From: Tsuneonella flava | GTDB lineage: Bacteria; Pseudomonadota; Alphaproteobacteria; Sphingomonadales; Sphingomonadaceae | Reading direction: 5' to 3' | Length of the DNA stretch: 64,000 bases | Assembly: GCF_002870965.1 (NCBI RefSeq) | Contig: NZ_PHSO01000002.1 | Span: 62,001 to 126,000, forward strand | Shown here: one piece after another, positions 26,121 through 35,228 of the stretch | Layout of the letters: each line of letters starts with the position of its first letter | Position numbering within the stretch: the first letter of the stretch is position 1 | Notes under the pieces: model-generated | What the model was told of the DNA's origin: nothing | What the model saw: the letters and a program-made list of their open reading frames with translations, nothing else | Database searches by the model: none | Position numbers and translations under genes: made by a program

Positions 26121-27242
26121 CTATGCAGACGCCGGTTTCCAGCCGCGCAGCGCGGGCCAGTGATAGGCGTACTGGCGCAAGTCGATCCGTGGCTTGGCCT
26201 TTTCGAAACGACGACCAAGCGACTGGAGGATCAACCGCGCACGGCGGGCACGCGCACGGGGCGACCGAAACGGGTTGGCTCGATCCGGTGCTGCGGCAAT
26301 CATTCGCTGGAGCAAAGCGTCGCGCTCCTCGAATGTCTGCGGCAACTCATCGGGCAGCGGCACCGCACCGCGGTCGGTAGCCGGTTCAGAGCGATACGGC
26401 GCATATGTTCCCGCAAACGCAGTCGGTTGCGACGCTGTACGCGAAGCAGAGGCGGCCTGCACAGGGGCATCCAGCGCGGTGACTTGCGGTTCGCGATCGA
26501 ACACCGGTTCAGCGGCGGACGGCGCAGGCTGGCGCGGCCTGACCGGAGCAGCCGTTGCCAGAGCAGGCGCACGGCGACGGCTCCGCGAACGCAGCAGGAG
26601 ATAAGTTCCGGCACCAATGCCACCGGCGGCCAGCAGAGCGATCAGGATTTCGAACGGAATACCTTCCCCCCGATCGGGTTGCTGAGCGGGATCGGGCGCG
26701 ACATCGGCAGCAAGCGGAGCGGCGACATCGCCAGTCATTTCCATCGCAGCGCCGCCGGCCACACTTCCGGCTGCGTTGTCGGAGGTAGCCGCGTCGCCTT
26801 CGCTCGGCACCGCCGATGCATCGCGCACCGTATTAGCGCTGGCGCCAGCAGCCGGAGCGGTGGTGGTTTGCCGAGGCGTGCCCACGCTGCGCTGGCTGGT
26901 GGTTTCGTTCGCAGCTTCGGGTACTGAGGCTTCATTCGCGGCTTTGGGCGCGGAGACAGCGGAGACAGGGGCAGTGCGCGCCTGCTGCACAGGAGCGGCC
27001 TCAACCGGAGATGCCATCGGCATATCGACAGGCTCGCTGGTCACCGGCTGTTGCGGCGCGGACGCAATGCCGGGCAGCGTTACCGTGTCGGGCTGCCTCT
27101 GCGATCCGACGGAAGCACTATCGAGCACGATCACCGGGGGCGACGTGCTCGTGGCATCCTGAGCCATCGCGGCAGCGGGGAGGAGCGCAGCCATCGCAAT
27201 CGCGAGGGGGGCGCAAGCGAGCGGATTGGGGGTCTTCGTCAT
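26121..27242 (-). CDS. Single-span membrane protein with long Ala/Pro/Thr-rich exported region
   Basis: A 373-residue protein I do not recognise. It has a signal-like start (PLACAPLAIAMAALLPAAAMAQ), a low-complexity Ala/Pro/Ser/Thr region to about residue 195, one membrane helix (IPFEILIALLAAGGIGAGTYLLL), and a cytoplasmic tail ending in a basic helical stretch (FRSPRARARRARLILQSLGR). The middle looks like a flexible spacer crossing the periplasm. ATG 27242 (MTKTPNPLAC) is used; ATG 27260 is also in frame. It is divergent from the helicase gene. Confidence 0.7.
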   Translation of the reverse strand: MTKTPNPLACAPLAIAMAALLPAAAMAQDATSTSPPVIVLDSASVGSQRQPDTVTLPGIASAPQQPVTSEPVDMPMASPVEAAPVQQARTAPVSAVSAPKAANEASVPEAANETTSQRSVGTPRQTTTAPAAGASANTVRDASAVPSEGDAATSDNAAGSVAGGAAMEMTGDVAAPLAADVAPDPAQQPDRGEGIPFEILIALLAAGGIGAGTYLLLRSRSRRRAPALATAAPVRPRQPAPSAAEPVFDREPQVTALDAPVQAASASRTASQPTAFAGTYAPYRSEPATDRGAVPLPDELPQTFEERDALLQRMIAAAPDRANPFRSPRARARRARLILQSLGRRFEKAKPRIDLRQYAYHWPALRGWKPASA

Positions 27243-27428
27243 GCCATTAAAAACGGTCACTGTTTCGCCACAGTTCCAGACAGCCCAATTGGTAAAAATT
27301 TATAGTACATTGTTTTTAAATGATTTTTCGTTTTAAATTCGCGGCAAGCTGCCGATCGGGCGCGGTGAATGGATTGGCCCTGGCACACAGAATCCGCTGG
27401 TCTGTTTACTTTTCGTTCCGGCGACTTC

Positions 27429-30167
27429 ATGGTCGCCGCAATGGCCGACCCGCTGCCCCTTCCCGCCCTTCATGCCAGCCACGCGGGCACATGGTTGCGC
27501 GATGGCATTGGCGGCACGCGGGGGGTGAGCAAGGGCGAGGCGGTGATGGCCGTGGCCGATACGCCGCTGCTGATCCTCAATGCCCCGCTCGTCGCCAACC
27601 GGCTGGGCTATCCCGATCTGTCGGGGCTCGATCTGCTGGAACTGTTCGCTTTCGTCCATCCGGCGCGGTTCGCAGTGCCGACCCCGCGCGGACTGGCTCA
27701 TGCGCTGGGGATCGACGAACCGGACAGCGACGACGGCGTGCCGGCATTCCTGCAGCGCGCTGCCGGTCATCTGCTGGCGACATGCGAAAGCCACGATTGG
27801 GCCGAACGAGAGGGAGCATGGTCCAGCCTGCAATCGCTGGTTCGCCTGCGCTGGCCCTGGGCAAACATTCTCAGCCCGCATATCCGCAAGCCCGAACGCG
27901 CGGAAAAATGGCTATTCGCCCGACTGCCCGAATGGGAGGAAAGCCCCGAACGCGGCCAGCCCGCCAACGTGCTGATCGAAGAGGCGGAGGTCGAGGCGCG
28001 GCTCGAACGGCTGACCGGCGAAGGTTCCGAACAGCGCGAGGGGCAACGCCGTTATTCGCGCGATGTCGGCAAAGTGTTCGCGCCCCGGCCCCGCCGCGAA
28101 GTGCCGCATGTGTTGCTGGCGCAGGCAGGCACGGGGATCGGCAAGACGCTGGGCTATCTCGCTCCGGCGTCGCTATGGGCGGAACGGTCGGGCGGCACCG
28201 TGTGGGTTTCGACTTATACCAAGAACCTGCAACGCCAGTTGCGGCAGGAAAGCGGGCGCGCGTGGCCGCCGGTGCGCCGCGATGGCAGCCGCCCCGTGGT
28301 CGTGCGGAAGGGGCGCGAAAACTATCTCTGCCTGCTCAATCTGGAAGATGCGCTGCAAGGCGGCTTTTCCGGGCGCCTCGCTGTGCTGGCGCATATGGTG
28401 GCGCGATGGGCGGCCTATTCGCAGGATGGCGACATGATCGGTGGCGATCTGCCCGGCTGGCTCGGCTCGCTGTTCCGCAAGCGCGGCATTGCCGCACTCA
28501 CCGATCAGCGCGGCGAATGCGTCTATGCCGGGTGCCCGCATTACCGCAAATGCTTCATCGAACATGCCGCACGGGCCAGCGCGCAAGCCGATCTGGTGAT
28601 CGCCAATCACGCGCTGGTGATGGTCAATGCCGCACGCGGACGCGACCATGCCCAGCGCCCGACCCGCGTGGTGTTCGACGAAGGGCACCACGTATTCGAA
28701 GCTGCCGACAGCACGTTCGCCGCTGCGCTGACCGGGGCAGAGGCAATCGAATTGCGCCGCTGGATCGTCGGCCCGGAAAAATCGCACAAGGGCCGCCGTC
28801 GCGGCCTGTCCGCTCGCCTTGCCGATGTGGCAAGTTACGATGAAGCCGGGGGCACCGCGATAGAGGCGGCAGTGGAGGCGGCGCAGGCCCTGCCCGCCGA
28901 TGGCTGGCTGCAGCGACTGAACGAAGGCGTACCCGCTGGCCCGGTGGAGGCTTTGCTGGGTGCCGTGCGCGCAGTGACATATGCCCGCGATGAAAGCGGC
29001 GGGCAGGAAGCGGGCTATGGCATAGAAACAGAGGCTGCCGGTCTCGATGGCCCGGTGGTGGAACTGGCCGGGCAGGCAGCAGGGGCGCTGGCCGCGATCC
29101 GTTCGCCATTGTTGCGACTGGGTGGGCGGCTGGAGGCGATACTGGCCGACCCTCCCGATTGGCTCGACGCGCAGGGCCGCGCGCGGATCGAAGGCGCGCG
29201 CCATTCGCTGGCCTGGCGGTGCGACTTGCTGTCCGCGTGGGAGGCTTTGCTCGACCGGTTGGGCGGGCCGGGCGATCCCGAATTCGTGGACTGGCTGGCG
29301 GTGGACCGCAACGAAGCGCGCGAATTCGATATCGGACTGCACTGCCACTGGCTCGATCCGATGAAGCCATTTGCCCGTGTCGTGCTCGAACCCGCCCACG
29401 GCGTGATGCTGACCAGCGCGACATTGAAAGACGGGACCGAATGGGATGCAGCCATCGCCCGCAGCGGCGCGGCGCATATCGACAGCGCACCGATGCTGGG
29501 CGAATTCGAAAGCCCGTTCGATTACGCCAACCGCGCCGAAGTGCTGATCGTAACCGATATCCGCAAGGGCGACATTCCCGCGCTGGCAGGTGCCTATGGC
29601 CGGATTATCGAGGCATGTGGCGGCGGCGTGCTGGGCCTGTTCACAGCGATCCGCCGGATGCGCGCGGTGCATGGCCGCATTGCCGACCGGCTCGCGCGCA
29701 GCGGATTGCCGCTGTACGCGCAACATGTCGATCCGATCGACACCGGCACATTGGTGGACATTTTCCGAGACGATCCGGCGGCCAGTCTGCTGGGCACCGA
29801 TGCCCTGCGTGACGGGGTCGATGTGCCGGGCCGCAGTTTACGCTGCGTCGTGATGGAACAAGTCCCTTGGCCGCGCCCCACTATCCTGCACCGGGCCCGC
29901 CGCGCGGCGGGCGGTGGCAGTGCGTATGACGACCGCCTGATCCGCGCCCGACTGGCACAGGCATTCGGGCGGCTGATTCGCAGCCGGAACGATGCCGGGC
30001 ACTTCGTTGTCCTGTCGCCTGCATTCCCCAGCCGCTTGCTTTCTGCCTTCCCTGAAGGGACGCCTGTTTTGCGTCTGACGCTGGAGGAGGCTTTACAACG
30101 GCTCGCCAACAGTGTTTTCGAAACGGCGAGCCATGCCGATGCCTCGGCCCCACCGTTCGAAGGATGA
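27429..30167 (+). CDS. DinG/XPD-like iron-sulfur DNA helicase
   Basis: A 912-residue superfamily 2 helicase. Walker A is AQAGTGIGKTLGYL, the DEAH-type box is VVFDEGHHVFEAAD, and the cysteines in NYLCLLN and GECVYAGCPHYRKC fit the four-cysteine cluster of the XPD/DinG group. Later motifs include MLTSATLKDG and QAFGRLIRS. About 230 residues precede the helicase core, longer than in E. coli DinG, and look like a degenerate nuclease or lineage-specific domain. It probably resolves R-loops or other structures during repair. Start at ATG 27429 is a choice among in-frame ATGs (27369, 27441). Confidence 0.88.
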   Translation: MVAAMADPLPLPALHASHAGTWLRDGIGGTRGVSKGEAVMAVADTPLLILNAPLVANRLGYPDLSGLDLLELFAFVHPARFAVPTPRGLAHALGIDEPDSDDGVPAFLQRAAGHLLATCESHDWAEREGAWSSLQSLVRLRWPWANILSPHIRKPERAEKWLFARLPEWEESPERGQPANVLIEEAEVEARLERLTGEGSEQREGQRRYSRDVGKVFAPRPRREVPHVLLAQAGTGIGKTLGYLAPASLWAERSGGTVWVSTYTKNLQRQLRQESGRAWPPVRRDGSRPVVVRKGRENYLCLLNLEDALQGGFSGRLAVLAHMVARWAAYSQDGDMIGGDLPGWLGSLFRKRGIAALTDQRGECVYAGCPHYRKCFIEHAARASAQADLVIANHALVMVNAARGRDHAQRPTRVVFDEGHHVFEAADSTFAAALTGAEAIELRRWIVGPEKSHKGRRRGLSARLADVASYDEAGGTAIEAAVEAAQALPADGWLQRLNEGVPAGPVEALLGAVRAVTYARDESGGQEAGYGIETEAAGLDGPVVELAGQAAGALAAIRSPLLRLGGRLEAILADPPDWLDAQGRARIEGARHSLAWRCDLLSAWEALLDRLGGPGDPEFVDWLAVDRNEAREFDIGLHCHWLDPMKPFARVVLEPAHGVMLTSATLKDGTEWDAAIARSGAAHIDSAPMLGEFESPFDYANRAEVLIVTDIRKGDIPALAGAYGRIIEACGGGVLGLFTAIRRMRAVHGRIADRLARSGLPLYAQHVDPIDTGTLVDIFRDDPAASLLGTDALRDGVDVPGRSLRCVVMEQVPWPRPTILHRARRAAGGGSAYDDRLIRARLAQAFGRLIRSRNDAGHFVVLSPAFPSRLLSAFPEGTPVLRLTLEEALQRLANSVFETASHADASAPPFEG

Positions 30168-30174
30168 TCTGACC

Positions 30175-30705
30175 GTGCCCAAGTTGCTCGGCCTCCTGCG
30201 CCACGCCAAGTCCGACTGGGATGATATGGGCACCCGCGATTTCGACCGCGGGCTGAACGATCGCGGGCGGCGCGGTGCGAAAGTGATCGGAGATCATATC
30301 CGCGATCACGGTGTAAAGTGGGACCGCGTGATCGCCAGCCCGGCCGAACGTGTCCGGCAAACACTGGCAACTGCCCTGCCCGAATTCACGCCCGAATTCG
30401 ACAAGCGCGTCTATCTGGCCGATGCCGATACATTGATCGATGCGATCCGCGAACATGCGGGCGATGCATCCTGCGTGCTGCTGGCGGGGCACAACCCCGG
30501 CTTGCAGGATCTGCTGTTCACGCTGGTATCCCCCGCCAACGAAAACGCGCTGTTCGACGAAGCGGCGGTCAAATTCCCGACGGCAACATTCGCTGTGCTG
30601 GAACTGGCAATCGACGACTGGGCCGATCTGGGCAAGGATTGCGGCAAGCTGGTCCATTTCGCCCGCCCGCGCGATCTCGACCCGGAACTGGGGCCGGAAT
30701 CGTGA
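30175..30705 (+). CDS. SixA-like histidine phosphatase
   Basis: A 176-residue member of the phosphoglycerate mutase-like histidine phosphatase superfamily. The catalytic motif is LLRHAKSDWDD (LRHAKS), with the second histidine in LLAGHNPGLQD. E. coli SixA dephosphorylates a phosphohistidine of the nitrogen phosphotransferase system; the target here is unknown. GTG 30175 follows GAAGGATGATCTGACC; frames starting further upstream would overlap the helicase. It is 7 nt after the helicase stop, so probably co-transcribed. Confidence 0.9.
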   Translation: MPKLLGLLRHAKSDWDDMGTRDFDRGLNDRGRRGAKVIGDHIRDHGVKWDRVIASPAERVRQTLATALPEFTPEFDKRVYLADADTLIDAIREHAGDASCVLLAGHNPGLQDLLFTLVSPANENALFDEAAVKFPTATFAVLELAIDDWADLGKDCGKLVHFARPRDLDPELGPES

Positions 30706-31155
30706 TCAACGCAGCACGCGCGGCCCTGCCCCCTCCGCAGCCCATTTATCCTGCGGGTTATAGAGCTTGCACCGCGCCAGGCTGAGGCATCCGCAGCCGA
30801 TACACCCGTCGAGATCCTCGCGAGTCTTTTCCAGAATGGCGATTTTCGCGTCGATGGCTTCGCGTACCCGCCCGCTGATCCGCCGCCAATCGCGCGCGTC
30901 AGGCGTGCGACCATGCGGCAGACGGCGCAGCTCCTCCTCTATATCGCCTAACGACAGGCCAAGCTGCTGTGCGATCAGCACGAAACTGAGCCGCCGGATA
31001 TCGCTGCGCGGGAAGCGCCGCTGATTGCCGCCGGTGCGGATCGGTTCGACCAGCCCGCGTTCCTCGTAGTAACGGATCGCTGAAACAGACAACCCGGTGC
31101 GCCGGGCCAGTTCACCGATGGTCAGCAGATCGCTGGCGCGCAAGCGACGGGTCAT
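30706..31155 (-). CDS. soxR: Redox-sensitive MerR-family regulator SoxR
   Basis: A 149-residue regulator with the MerR helix-turn-helix (LTIGELARRTGLSVSAIRYYEERG), a dimerisation helix and the [2Fe-2S] cluster motif CIGCGCLSLARC (Cys118, 121, 123, 129), exactly the CX2CXCX5C of SoxR. It senses redox-cycling compounds by cluster oxidation. Its gene starts 18 nt from a textbook operator at 31173-31190, so it can control itself and the divergent VOC gene. No soxS is present, as expected outside enteric bacteria. Confidence 0.97.
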   Translation of the reverse strand: MTRRLRASDLLTIGELARRTGLSVSAIRYYEERGLVEPIRTGGNQRRFPRSDIRRLSFVLIAQQLGLSLGDIEEELRRLPHGRTPDARDWRRISGRVREAIDAKIAILEKTREDLDGCIGCGCLSLARCKLYNPQDKWAAEGAGPRVLR

Positions 31156-31168
31156 GGCACTAAACTCC

Positions 31169-31199
31169 TTGACCTCAAGTTACCTTGAGGTTGCATTAA
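31169..31199 (+). promoter_or_regulatory. SoxR operator within a promoter with 19-bp spacer
   Basis: The dyad CCTCAAGTTACCTTGAGG (31173-31190) is almost identical to the SoxR box (CCTCAAGTTAACTTGAGG). It lies between a TTGACC -35 (31169-31174) and a CATTAA-like -10 (31194-31199), leaving a 19-bp spacer, the over-long spacing that MerR-family activators correct. The promoter points at the VOC gene at 31268. Confidence 0.9.
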
Positions 31200-31267
31200 T
31201 GGCAAGCAGGCGATTCGCCGCCCTGCCCGGCACTGGCCGGACACGATTGATACGAAGGACTGAGGCA

Positions 31268-31639
31268 ATGCCCACCGGAACACTCGAACACGTGAATATC
31301 TCTGTCACCGACCCACGCCGCAGCGCGGACTTCCTGAGCAAGCTGGCCGGATGGCGGGTGCGCTGGGAAGGCCCTGCTCTCGGCGGTGGCCATTCGATCC
31401 ATTGCGGTAACGACGATACGTATGTCGCGCTCTACACGCACCCCAGCACCAAAGGCAGCTTCCAGAAGGGTGTGCCACTCAACCACATCGGGGTAGTGGT
31501 TGACGATCTCGATGCCGCCGAAACCGTTGTAACAGAGGCAGGGCTGGAGCCATTCAACCACGCCGATTACGAACCGGGACGGCGGTTTTATTTCTACGAC
31601 TGGGACGGGATCGAATGGGAAATCGTCAGCTATTCGTGA
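31268..31639 (+). CDS. VOC (glyoxalase/dioxygenase fold) protein, SoxR target
   Basis: A 123-residue vicinal-oxygen-chelate protein (LEHVNISVTDPRRSADFLSK at the start, NHIGVVVDDLDAAETVV in the middle, FYDWDGIEWEIVSY at the end). Metal-ligand candidates are His8 of LEHVN, the His of NHIGV and the Glu of EWEIV. Members isomerise, cleave or bind small electrophiles or antibiotics. The SoxR box in its promoter suggests induction by redox-active compounds, so detoxification of such a compound is a fair inference. ATG 31268 has GAGG upstream. Confidence 0.88.
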   Translation: MPTGTLEHVNISVTDPRRSADFLSKLAGWRVRWEGPALGGGHSIHCGNDDTYVALYTHPSTKGSFQKGVPLNHIGVVVDDLDAAETVVTEAGLEPFNHADYEPGRRFYFYDWDGIEWEIVSYS

Positions 31640-31683
31640 ATTGCGCTCGCAGCGTTTGCGATGGAGGCGCTGTTTTTGAAGTG

Positions 31684-31735
31684 TCACGCCGGAAGATAAG
31701 CTGGACCCCGGCTCGGAGGCCGGGGGGACAGGACA
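31684..31735. repeat. GC-rich palindrome, CCCCGGCTCGGAGGCCGGGG type
   Basis: Contains CTGGACCCCGGCTCGGAGGC followed by CGGGGGGACA, matching part of the larger element at 59601-59686. It lies in the convergent gap between the VOC gene and ubiA, beside copy 3 of the other repeat. Confidence 0.6.
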
Positions 31736-31785
31736 GGGAAGATACGACCCGCCCCTGCATCATTGCAACTCCCCTCCCCCCTCTC

Positions 31786-31850
31786 GTCATTGCAAGCGCA
31801 GCGAAGCAATCCACGGACTGCCACGTCGCCTGACGGCTCCTCGCAATGAC
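31786..31850. repeat. Dispersed GTCATTGCGAGGAG repeat, copy 3 (short form)
   Basis: Only 65 bp: GTCATTGCAAGCGCAGCGAA followed by GCAATCCACGG forms one arm, and ACGTCGCCTGACGGCTCCTC followed by GCAATGAC the other. The two arms are brought almost together, making a long hairpin; the usual central 50 bp is missing. Confidence 0.85.
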
Positions 31851-31896
31851 AAGTGGAGCGACACAGACCAAACCATGCCTTCCCCACACACAGAGA

Positions 31897-32814
31897 CTAC
31901 GAACTGCCGACCACAAAACACGCCGCAGCCATCAACGCCCCGGCGAAGCGGTTGGCGCGGAAGCGGGCCAGGGGATTGGTCGGATCGCGCTCGTCAAGAG
32001 TGGCGACCTGCCAGCTCAGATGCGCCGCCACCGGGATCAGCGCAAGCAGCGCGATCCAGTCGTGCCGCAGCAGCCAGAACGCCAGCGCCCACAGCGCCAC
32101 TGCACCGCCGTAAAACAATGCCACGCCCGCTTTGACATGGCCGCCCAGCCGCAGCGCGCTGGAGCGGATACCGACCAGCGCGTCATCCTCCCGATCCTGT
32201 AAGGCGTAGATCGTATCGTATGCGATGCACCACAGGATTGCCCCGCCATAGAGCGCAGCGAGCACGTCGAGCCGGTCGCTCCGCATCGCGACCCAGCCAG
32301 TCGGCGCGCCCCAGGTGAATACCAGCCCCAGCCAGGCCTGCGGCCACCAGGTGATCCGTTTCATGAAAGGATAGGCGATGACCAGCGCGATACTGCCCAG
32401 CGCCACCACCTGCGCCTGCCAGCGCAATTGCAACAGCACGACAAGCCCCACCGCACACAGCGCCAGCAGCCATAGCCATGCCAGTTTCGCGGAAATGCGC
32501 CCGCTTGCGACCGGGCGGCTGGCAGTGCGCGCCACCTGGCGGTCGAGATCGGCATCGACGATATCGTTGTAAACGCACCCGGCCCCGCGCATCGCGATCG
32601 AGCCGAGCAGCATCCATGCCACCAGTACCACCTGCAATCCGCCACCGGACAGCCACACCCCCCAGGTGCACGGCCAGAATAGCAGCCACCAGCCAATCGG
32701 CCGGTCGAACCGGGCAAGCATGGCCAGATCGCGCGGCACTTGCGGCAGGCGCGCGATCAGTCCGCGATGTTCGCTGTCTGGGACGATGGGTTCGGGCGTT
32801 GCCTGTTCGGTCAC
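31897..32814 (-). CDS. ubiA: 4-hydroxybenzoate polyprenyltransferase
   Basis: Attaches the polyprenyl tail to 4-hydroxybenzoate in ubiquinone synthesis. The 305-residue membrane protein has the two aspartate-rich motifs, NDIVDADLDRQVARTASRP and YDTIYALQDREDDALVGI, which bind magnesium and diphosphate, among about eight helices. GTG 32814 (VTEQATPEPI) is preferred because an in-frame ATG at 32868 would overlap the divergent rsmE gene. Confidence 0.93.
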   Translation of the reverse strand: MTEQATPEPIVPDSEHRGLIARLPQVPRDLAMLARFDRPIGWWLLFWPCTWGVWLSGGGLQVVLVAWMLLGSIAMRGAGCVYNDIVDADLDRQVARTASRPVASGRISAKLAWLWLLALCAVGLVVLLQLRWQAQVVALGSIALVIAYPFMKRITWWPQAWLGLVFTWGAPTGWVAMRSDRLDVLAALYGGAILWCIAYDTIYALQDREDDALVGIRSSALRLGGHVKAGVALFYGGAVALWALAFWLLRHDWIALLALIPVAAHLSWQVATLDERDPTNPLARFRANRFAGALMAAACFVVGSS

Positions 32815-32853
32815 GGCTTGTCCCCTAACGCCGCGCGTGCCAACTGCATAGTC

Positions 32854-33612
32854 ATGGCTGCAACACACGATCCGAAGGTTCCCGCCTGGCCGCCCCGCAG
32901 CGCGCCGCGCCTGTTCGTTCCCGCTCCGCTGGCGGCAGGGATGCCGGTGACGGTTTCAGGCAACCCGGCGCACTATCTCTGCCGCGTGATGCGGGTGAGC
33001 GAAGGCGACGCTGTGATCCTGTGCGACAATGCGACCGGCGAATGGGCCGCACGCGTGGTGTCGGTTGGCAAGCGCGATGTCGTGCTGGAACCGGTGGAAC
33101 GACTGCGCTTGCGCGAGGCTGTGCCCGATCTGTGGTTGTGCCCCGCTTTGCTGAAGAAAGACCGGTTCGACACCGTGCTGGAAAAGGCGACCGAACTGGG
33201 CGTGGCCGCGATCCGTCCGGTGGTGACGCGCCGCTGCGTGGCGGACAAGCTCAACCTCGACCGGGCACGGACCGTTACGACAGAGGCCGCCGAACAATGC
33301 GCCCGCACCGCGCTGCCCGAACTGGCCGCGCCGGTTACGCTCGACACGTTGCTGCGCGACTGGCCCGCTGAACGCGCGCTGTTCTTTGCCGATGAATTGG
33401 GCGGTGAACCCGCCGCCGCCGCCTTTACCGCGGCCGGAGCGCCTGCCGCGATCCTGATCGGGCCGGAAGGCGGGTTCGACGATGCCGAACGCACCGCTAT
33501 TCGCGCACACCCGGCCACCCGTGCGATCACTCTCGGCCCGCGAATCCTCCGCGGCGAAACCGCAGCGATAGCGGCAATGGCACTATGGATGGGTGCTGCT
33601 GGCGACTGGTAA
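32854..33612 (+). CDS. rsmE: 16S rRNA (uracil-1498-N3)-methyltransferase
   Basis: A 252-residue SPOUT-fold methyltransferase. The N-terminal PUA-like part (PRLFVPAPLAAGMPVTVSGN, HYLCRVMRVSEGD) is followed by the knotted domain with KKDRFDTVLEKATELGV, ILIGPEGGFDDAE and the final LGPRILRGETAAIAAMAL. These are the RsmE signatures. It methylates U1498 in the 30S decoding region. ATG 32854 gives 39 nt between the divergent ubiA and rsmE starts. Confidence 0.95.
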   Translation: MAATHDPKVPAWPPRSAPRLFVPAPLAAGMPVTVSGNPAHYLCRVMRVSEGDAVILCDNATGEWAARVVSVGKRDVVLEPVERLRLREAVPDLWLCPALLKKDRFDTVLEKATELGVAAIRPVVTRRCVADKLNLDRARTVTTEAAEQCARTALPELAAPVTLDTLLRDWPAERALFFADELGGEPAAAAFTAAGAPAAILIGPEGGFDDAERTAIRAHPATRAITLGPRILRGETAAIAAMALWMGAAGDW

Positions 33613-33637
33613 GAGGCTCCGCCCTCGCTACCCCCTC

Positions 33638-33758
33638 GTCATTGCGAGCGCAGCGAAGCAATCCCTGGGCCGCCCTCACTGACCACCACAGCAGTTGTAA
33701 ACCGCATCCACACTTACCTCATAGATTACCACGTCGCCTGACGGCTCCTCGCAATGAC
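33638..33758. repeat. Dispersed GTCATTGCGAGGAG repeat, copy 4 (both arms)
   Basis: Runs from GTCATTGCGAGCGCAGCGAA (GCAATCC) to ACGTCGCCTGACGGCTCCTC (GCAATGAC), 121 bp. Its arms are swapped relative to copies 1 and 6: the AGCGAAGCAATCC form is on the left and the complement of GAGGAGCCGTCAGGCGACGT is on the right, so it is the same element in reverse orientation. Confidence 0.85.
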
Positions 33759-33850
33759 GGGTGAGGGTTACCCGCCCCACAGGCCACACGAACGGGCTGA
33801 AAGAAGAATTCTCTGGCGCGTAAAGATTGGGTTGCCTACGGCCACCCACT

Positions 33851-35221
33851 ATGAGCACGCGGACCACATCCGAGCAGGCCGATCCGGTTATAGAGAGCCG
33901 CGACCAGCTAATCGCCCCCCTCGCCGCCGGTGCGAAACCGGCGGACAAATGGCGCATCGGCACCGAGCACGAGAAGCTGGTTTTCCGACGCAAGGATTTC
34001 GCCGCCCCGAGTTATGACGAGCCCGGCGGCATCCGCGATATCCTGCTGGCGTTGCAGGAATTCGGCTGGCAACCGGTGGAAGAGGGCGGCAAAGTCATCG
34101 CGATGAGCGGGGACGACGGCACTGTCAGCCTCGAACCGGCCGGGCAGCTCGAACTATCGGGCGCGCCGCTGGAAAACCTGCACCAGACGTGCGCTGAAAC
34201 CGGTCGCCATCTGGAACAGGTGAAGGCGATTGGCGAACGCTTCGGTGTCGGCTTCCTTGGCCTGGGCATGTGGCCCGACAAAACGCGCGCGGAACTGCCG
34301 GTCATGCCCAAGGGGCGGTACGAGATCATGATGCGGCACATGCCACGCGTCGGCTCGCTGGGCCTCGACATGATGCTGCGGACCTGCACCATTCAGGTCA
34401 ATCTCGACTATAGCAGCGAAGCGGACATGGCGCAGAAATTCCGCACCAGTCTGGCGCTGCAACCGCTGGCCACAGCTCTGTTCGCCAATTCGCCCTTTAC
34501 CGAAGGCAAGCCCAACGGCTTCCTTTCCTATCGCAGCCATATCTGGTCGGACACCGATCCGGCGCGCACCGGGATGCTGCCGTTCGTGTTCGAAGACGGT
34601 TTCGGATACGAAGCCTATGTCGACTATATGCTCGACGTGCCGATGTATTTCGTGTTCCGCGATGGCAAATACATCGATGCCGCCGGGCAGAGTTTCCGCG
34701 ATTTTCTGGACGGCAAGCTGCCCGCTCTGCCAGGGGAAAAGCCGACCGAAGGCGACTGGTGGGATCACTTGTCGACCGCCTTTCCCGAAGTACGCTTGAA
34801 ATCGTTCCTCGAAATGCGCGGTGCCGATGGCGGGCCGTGGAGCCGGATCTGCGCGTTGCCTGCGCTGTGGGTCGGCCTGCTATACGATCAGAGCGCACTC
34901 GATGCCGCATGGGATCTGGTCAAGGACTGGACGATGGAGGAGCGCGAGGCGTTGCGGACATCGGTGCCCAAGCTGGCGCTCGACGCACCGATCCCCGGCG
35001 GCAAGACATTGCACGACATCGCCCCCGAAGTGCTCGCCATCGCGCGCAGCGGGCTGAAATCGCGCGCGCGGCTCAATTCGGGCGGCGACAACGAAACCGG
35101 CTTCCTCGAAACGCTCGACGAAATCGTCGCCAGCGGGAAAGTCCCCGCACAGCGCCTGCTCGACATGTACAATGGCGAATGGGGCGGCGATATCGAACGG
35201 GTGTACAAATACAGTTTCTGA
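33851..35221 (+). CDS. gshA: Glutamate-cysteine ligase
   Basis: First and rate-limiting step of glutathione synthesis. The 456-residue sequence matches the plant/alphaproteobacterial GCS2 class rather than the E. coli class: WRIGTEHEKLVFRRKDFA, ETGRHLEQVKAIGERFGVGF, YEIMMRHMPRVGSLGLDMML, TCTIQVNLDYSSEADMA and LSYRSHIWSDTDPARTGML. ATG 33851 (MSTRTTSEQADPV) is chosen, without a clear ribosome-binding site. It is followed 7 nt later by a small monooxygenase-fold gene. Confidence 0.96.
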   Translation: MSTRTTSEQADPVIESRDQLIAPLAAGAKPADKWRIGTEHEKLVFRRKDFAAPSYDEPGGIRDILLALQEFGWQPVEEGGKVIAMSGDDGTVSLEPAGQLELSGAPLENLHQTCAETGRHLEQVKAIGERFGVGFLGLGMWPDKTRAELPVMPKGRYEIMMRHMPRVGSLGLDMMLRTCTIQVNLDYSSEADMAQKFRTSLALQPLATALFANSPFTEGKPNGFLSYRSHIWSDTDPARTGMLPFVFEDGFGYEAYVDYMLDVPMYFVFRDGKYIDAAGQSFRDFLDGKLPALPGEKPTEGDWWDHLSTAFPEVRLKSFLEMRGADGGPWSRICALPALWVGLLYDQSALDAAWDLVKDWTMEEREALRTSVPKLALDAPIPGGKTLHDIAPEVLAIARSGLKSRARLNSGGDNETGFLETLDEIVASGKVPAQRLLDMYNGEWGGDIERVYKYSF

Positions 35222-35228
35222 GGCGCGC

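Noticed and set aside
28173-29726. A minus-strand open frame of 517 codons
   Set aside because: Antisense to the DinG-like helicase with intact Walker and iron-sulfur motifs.
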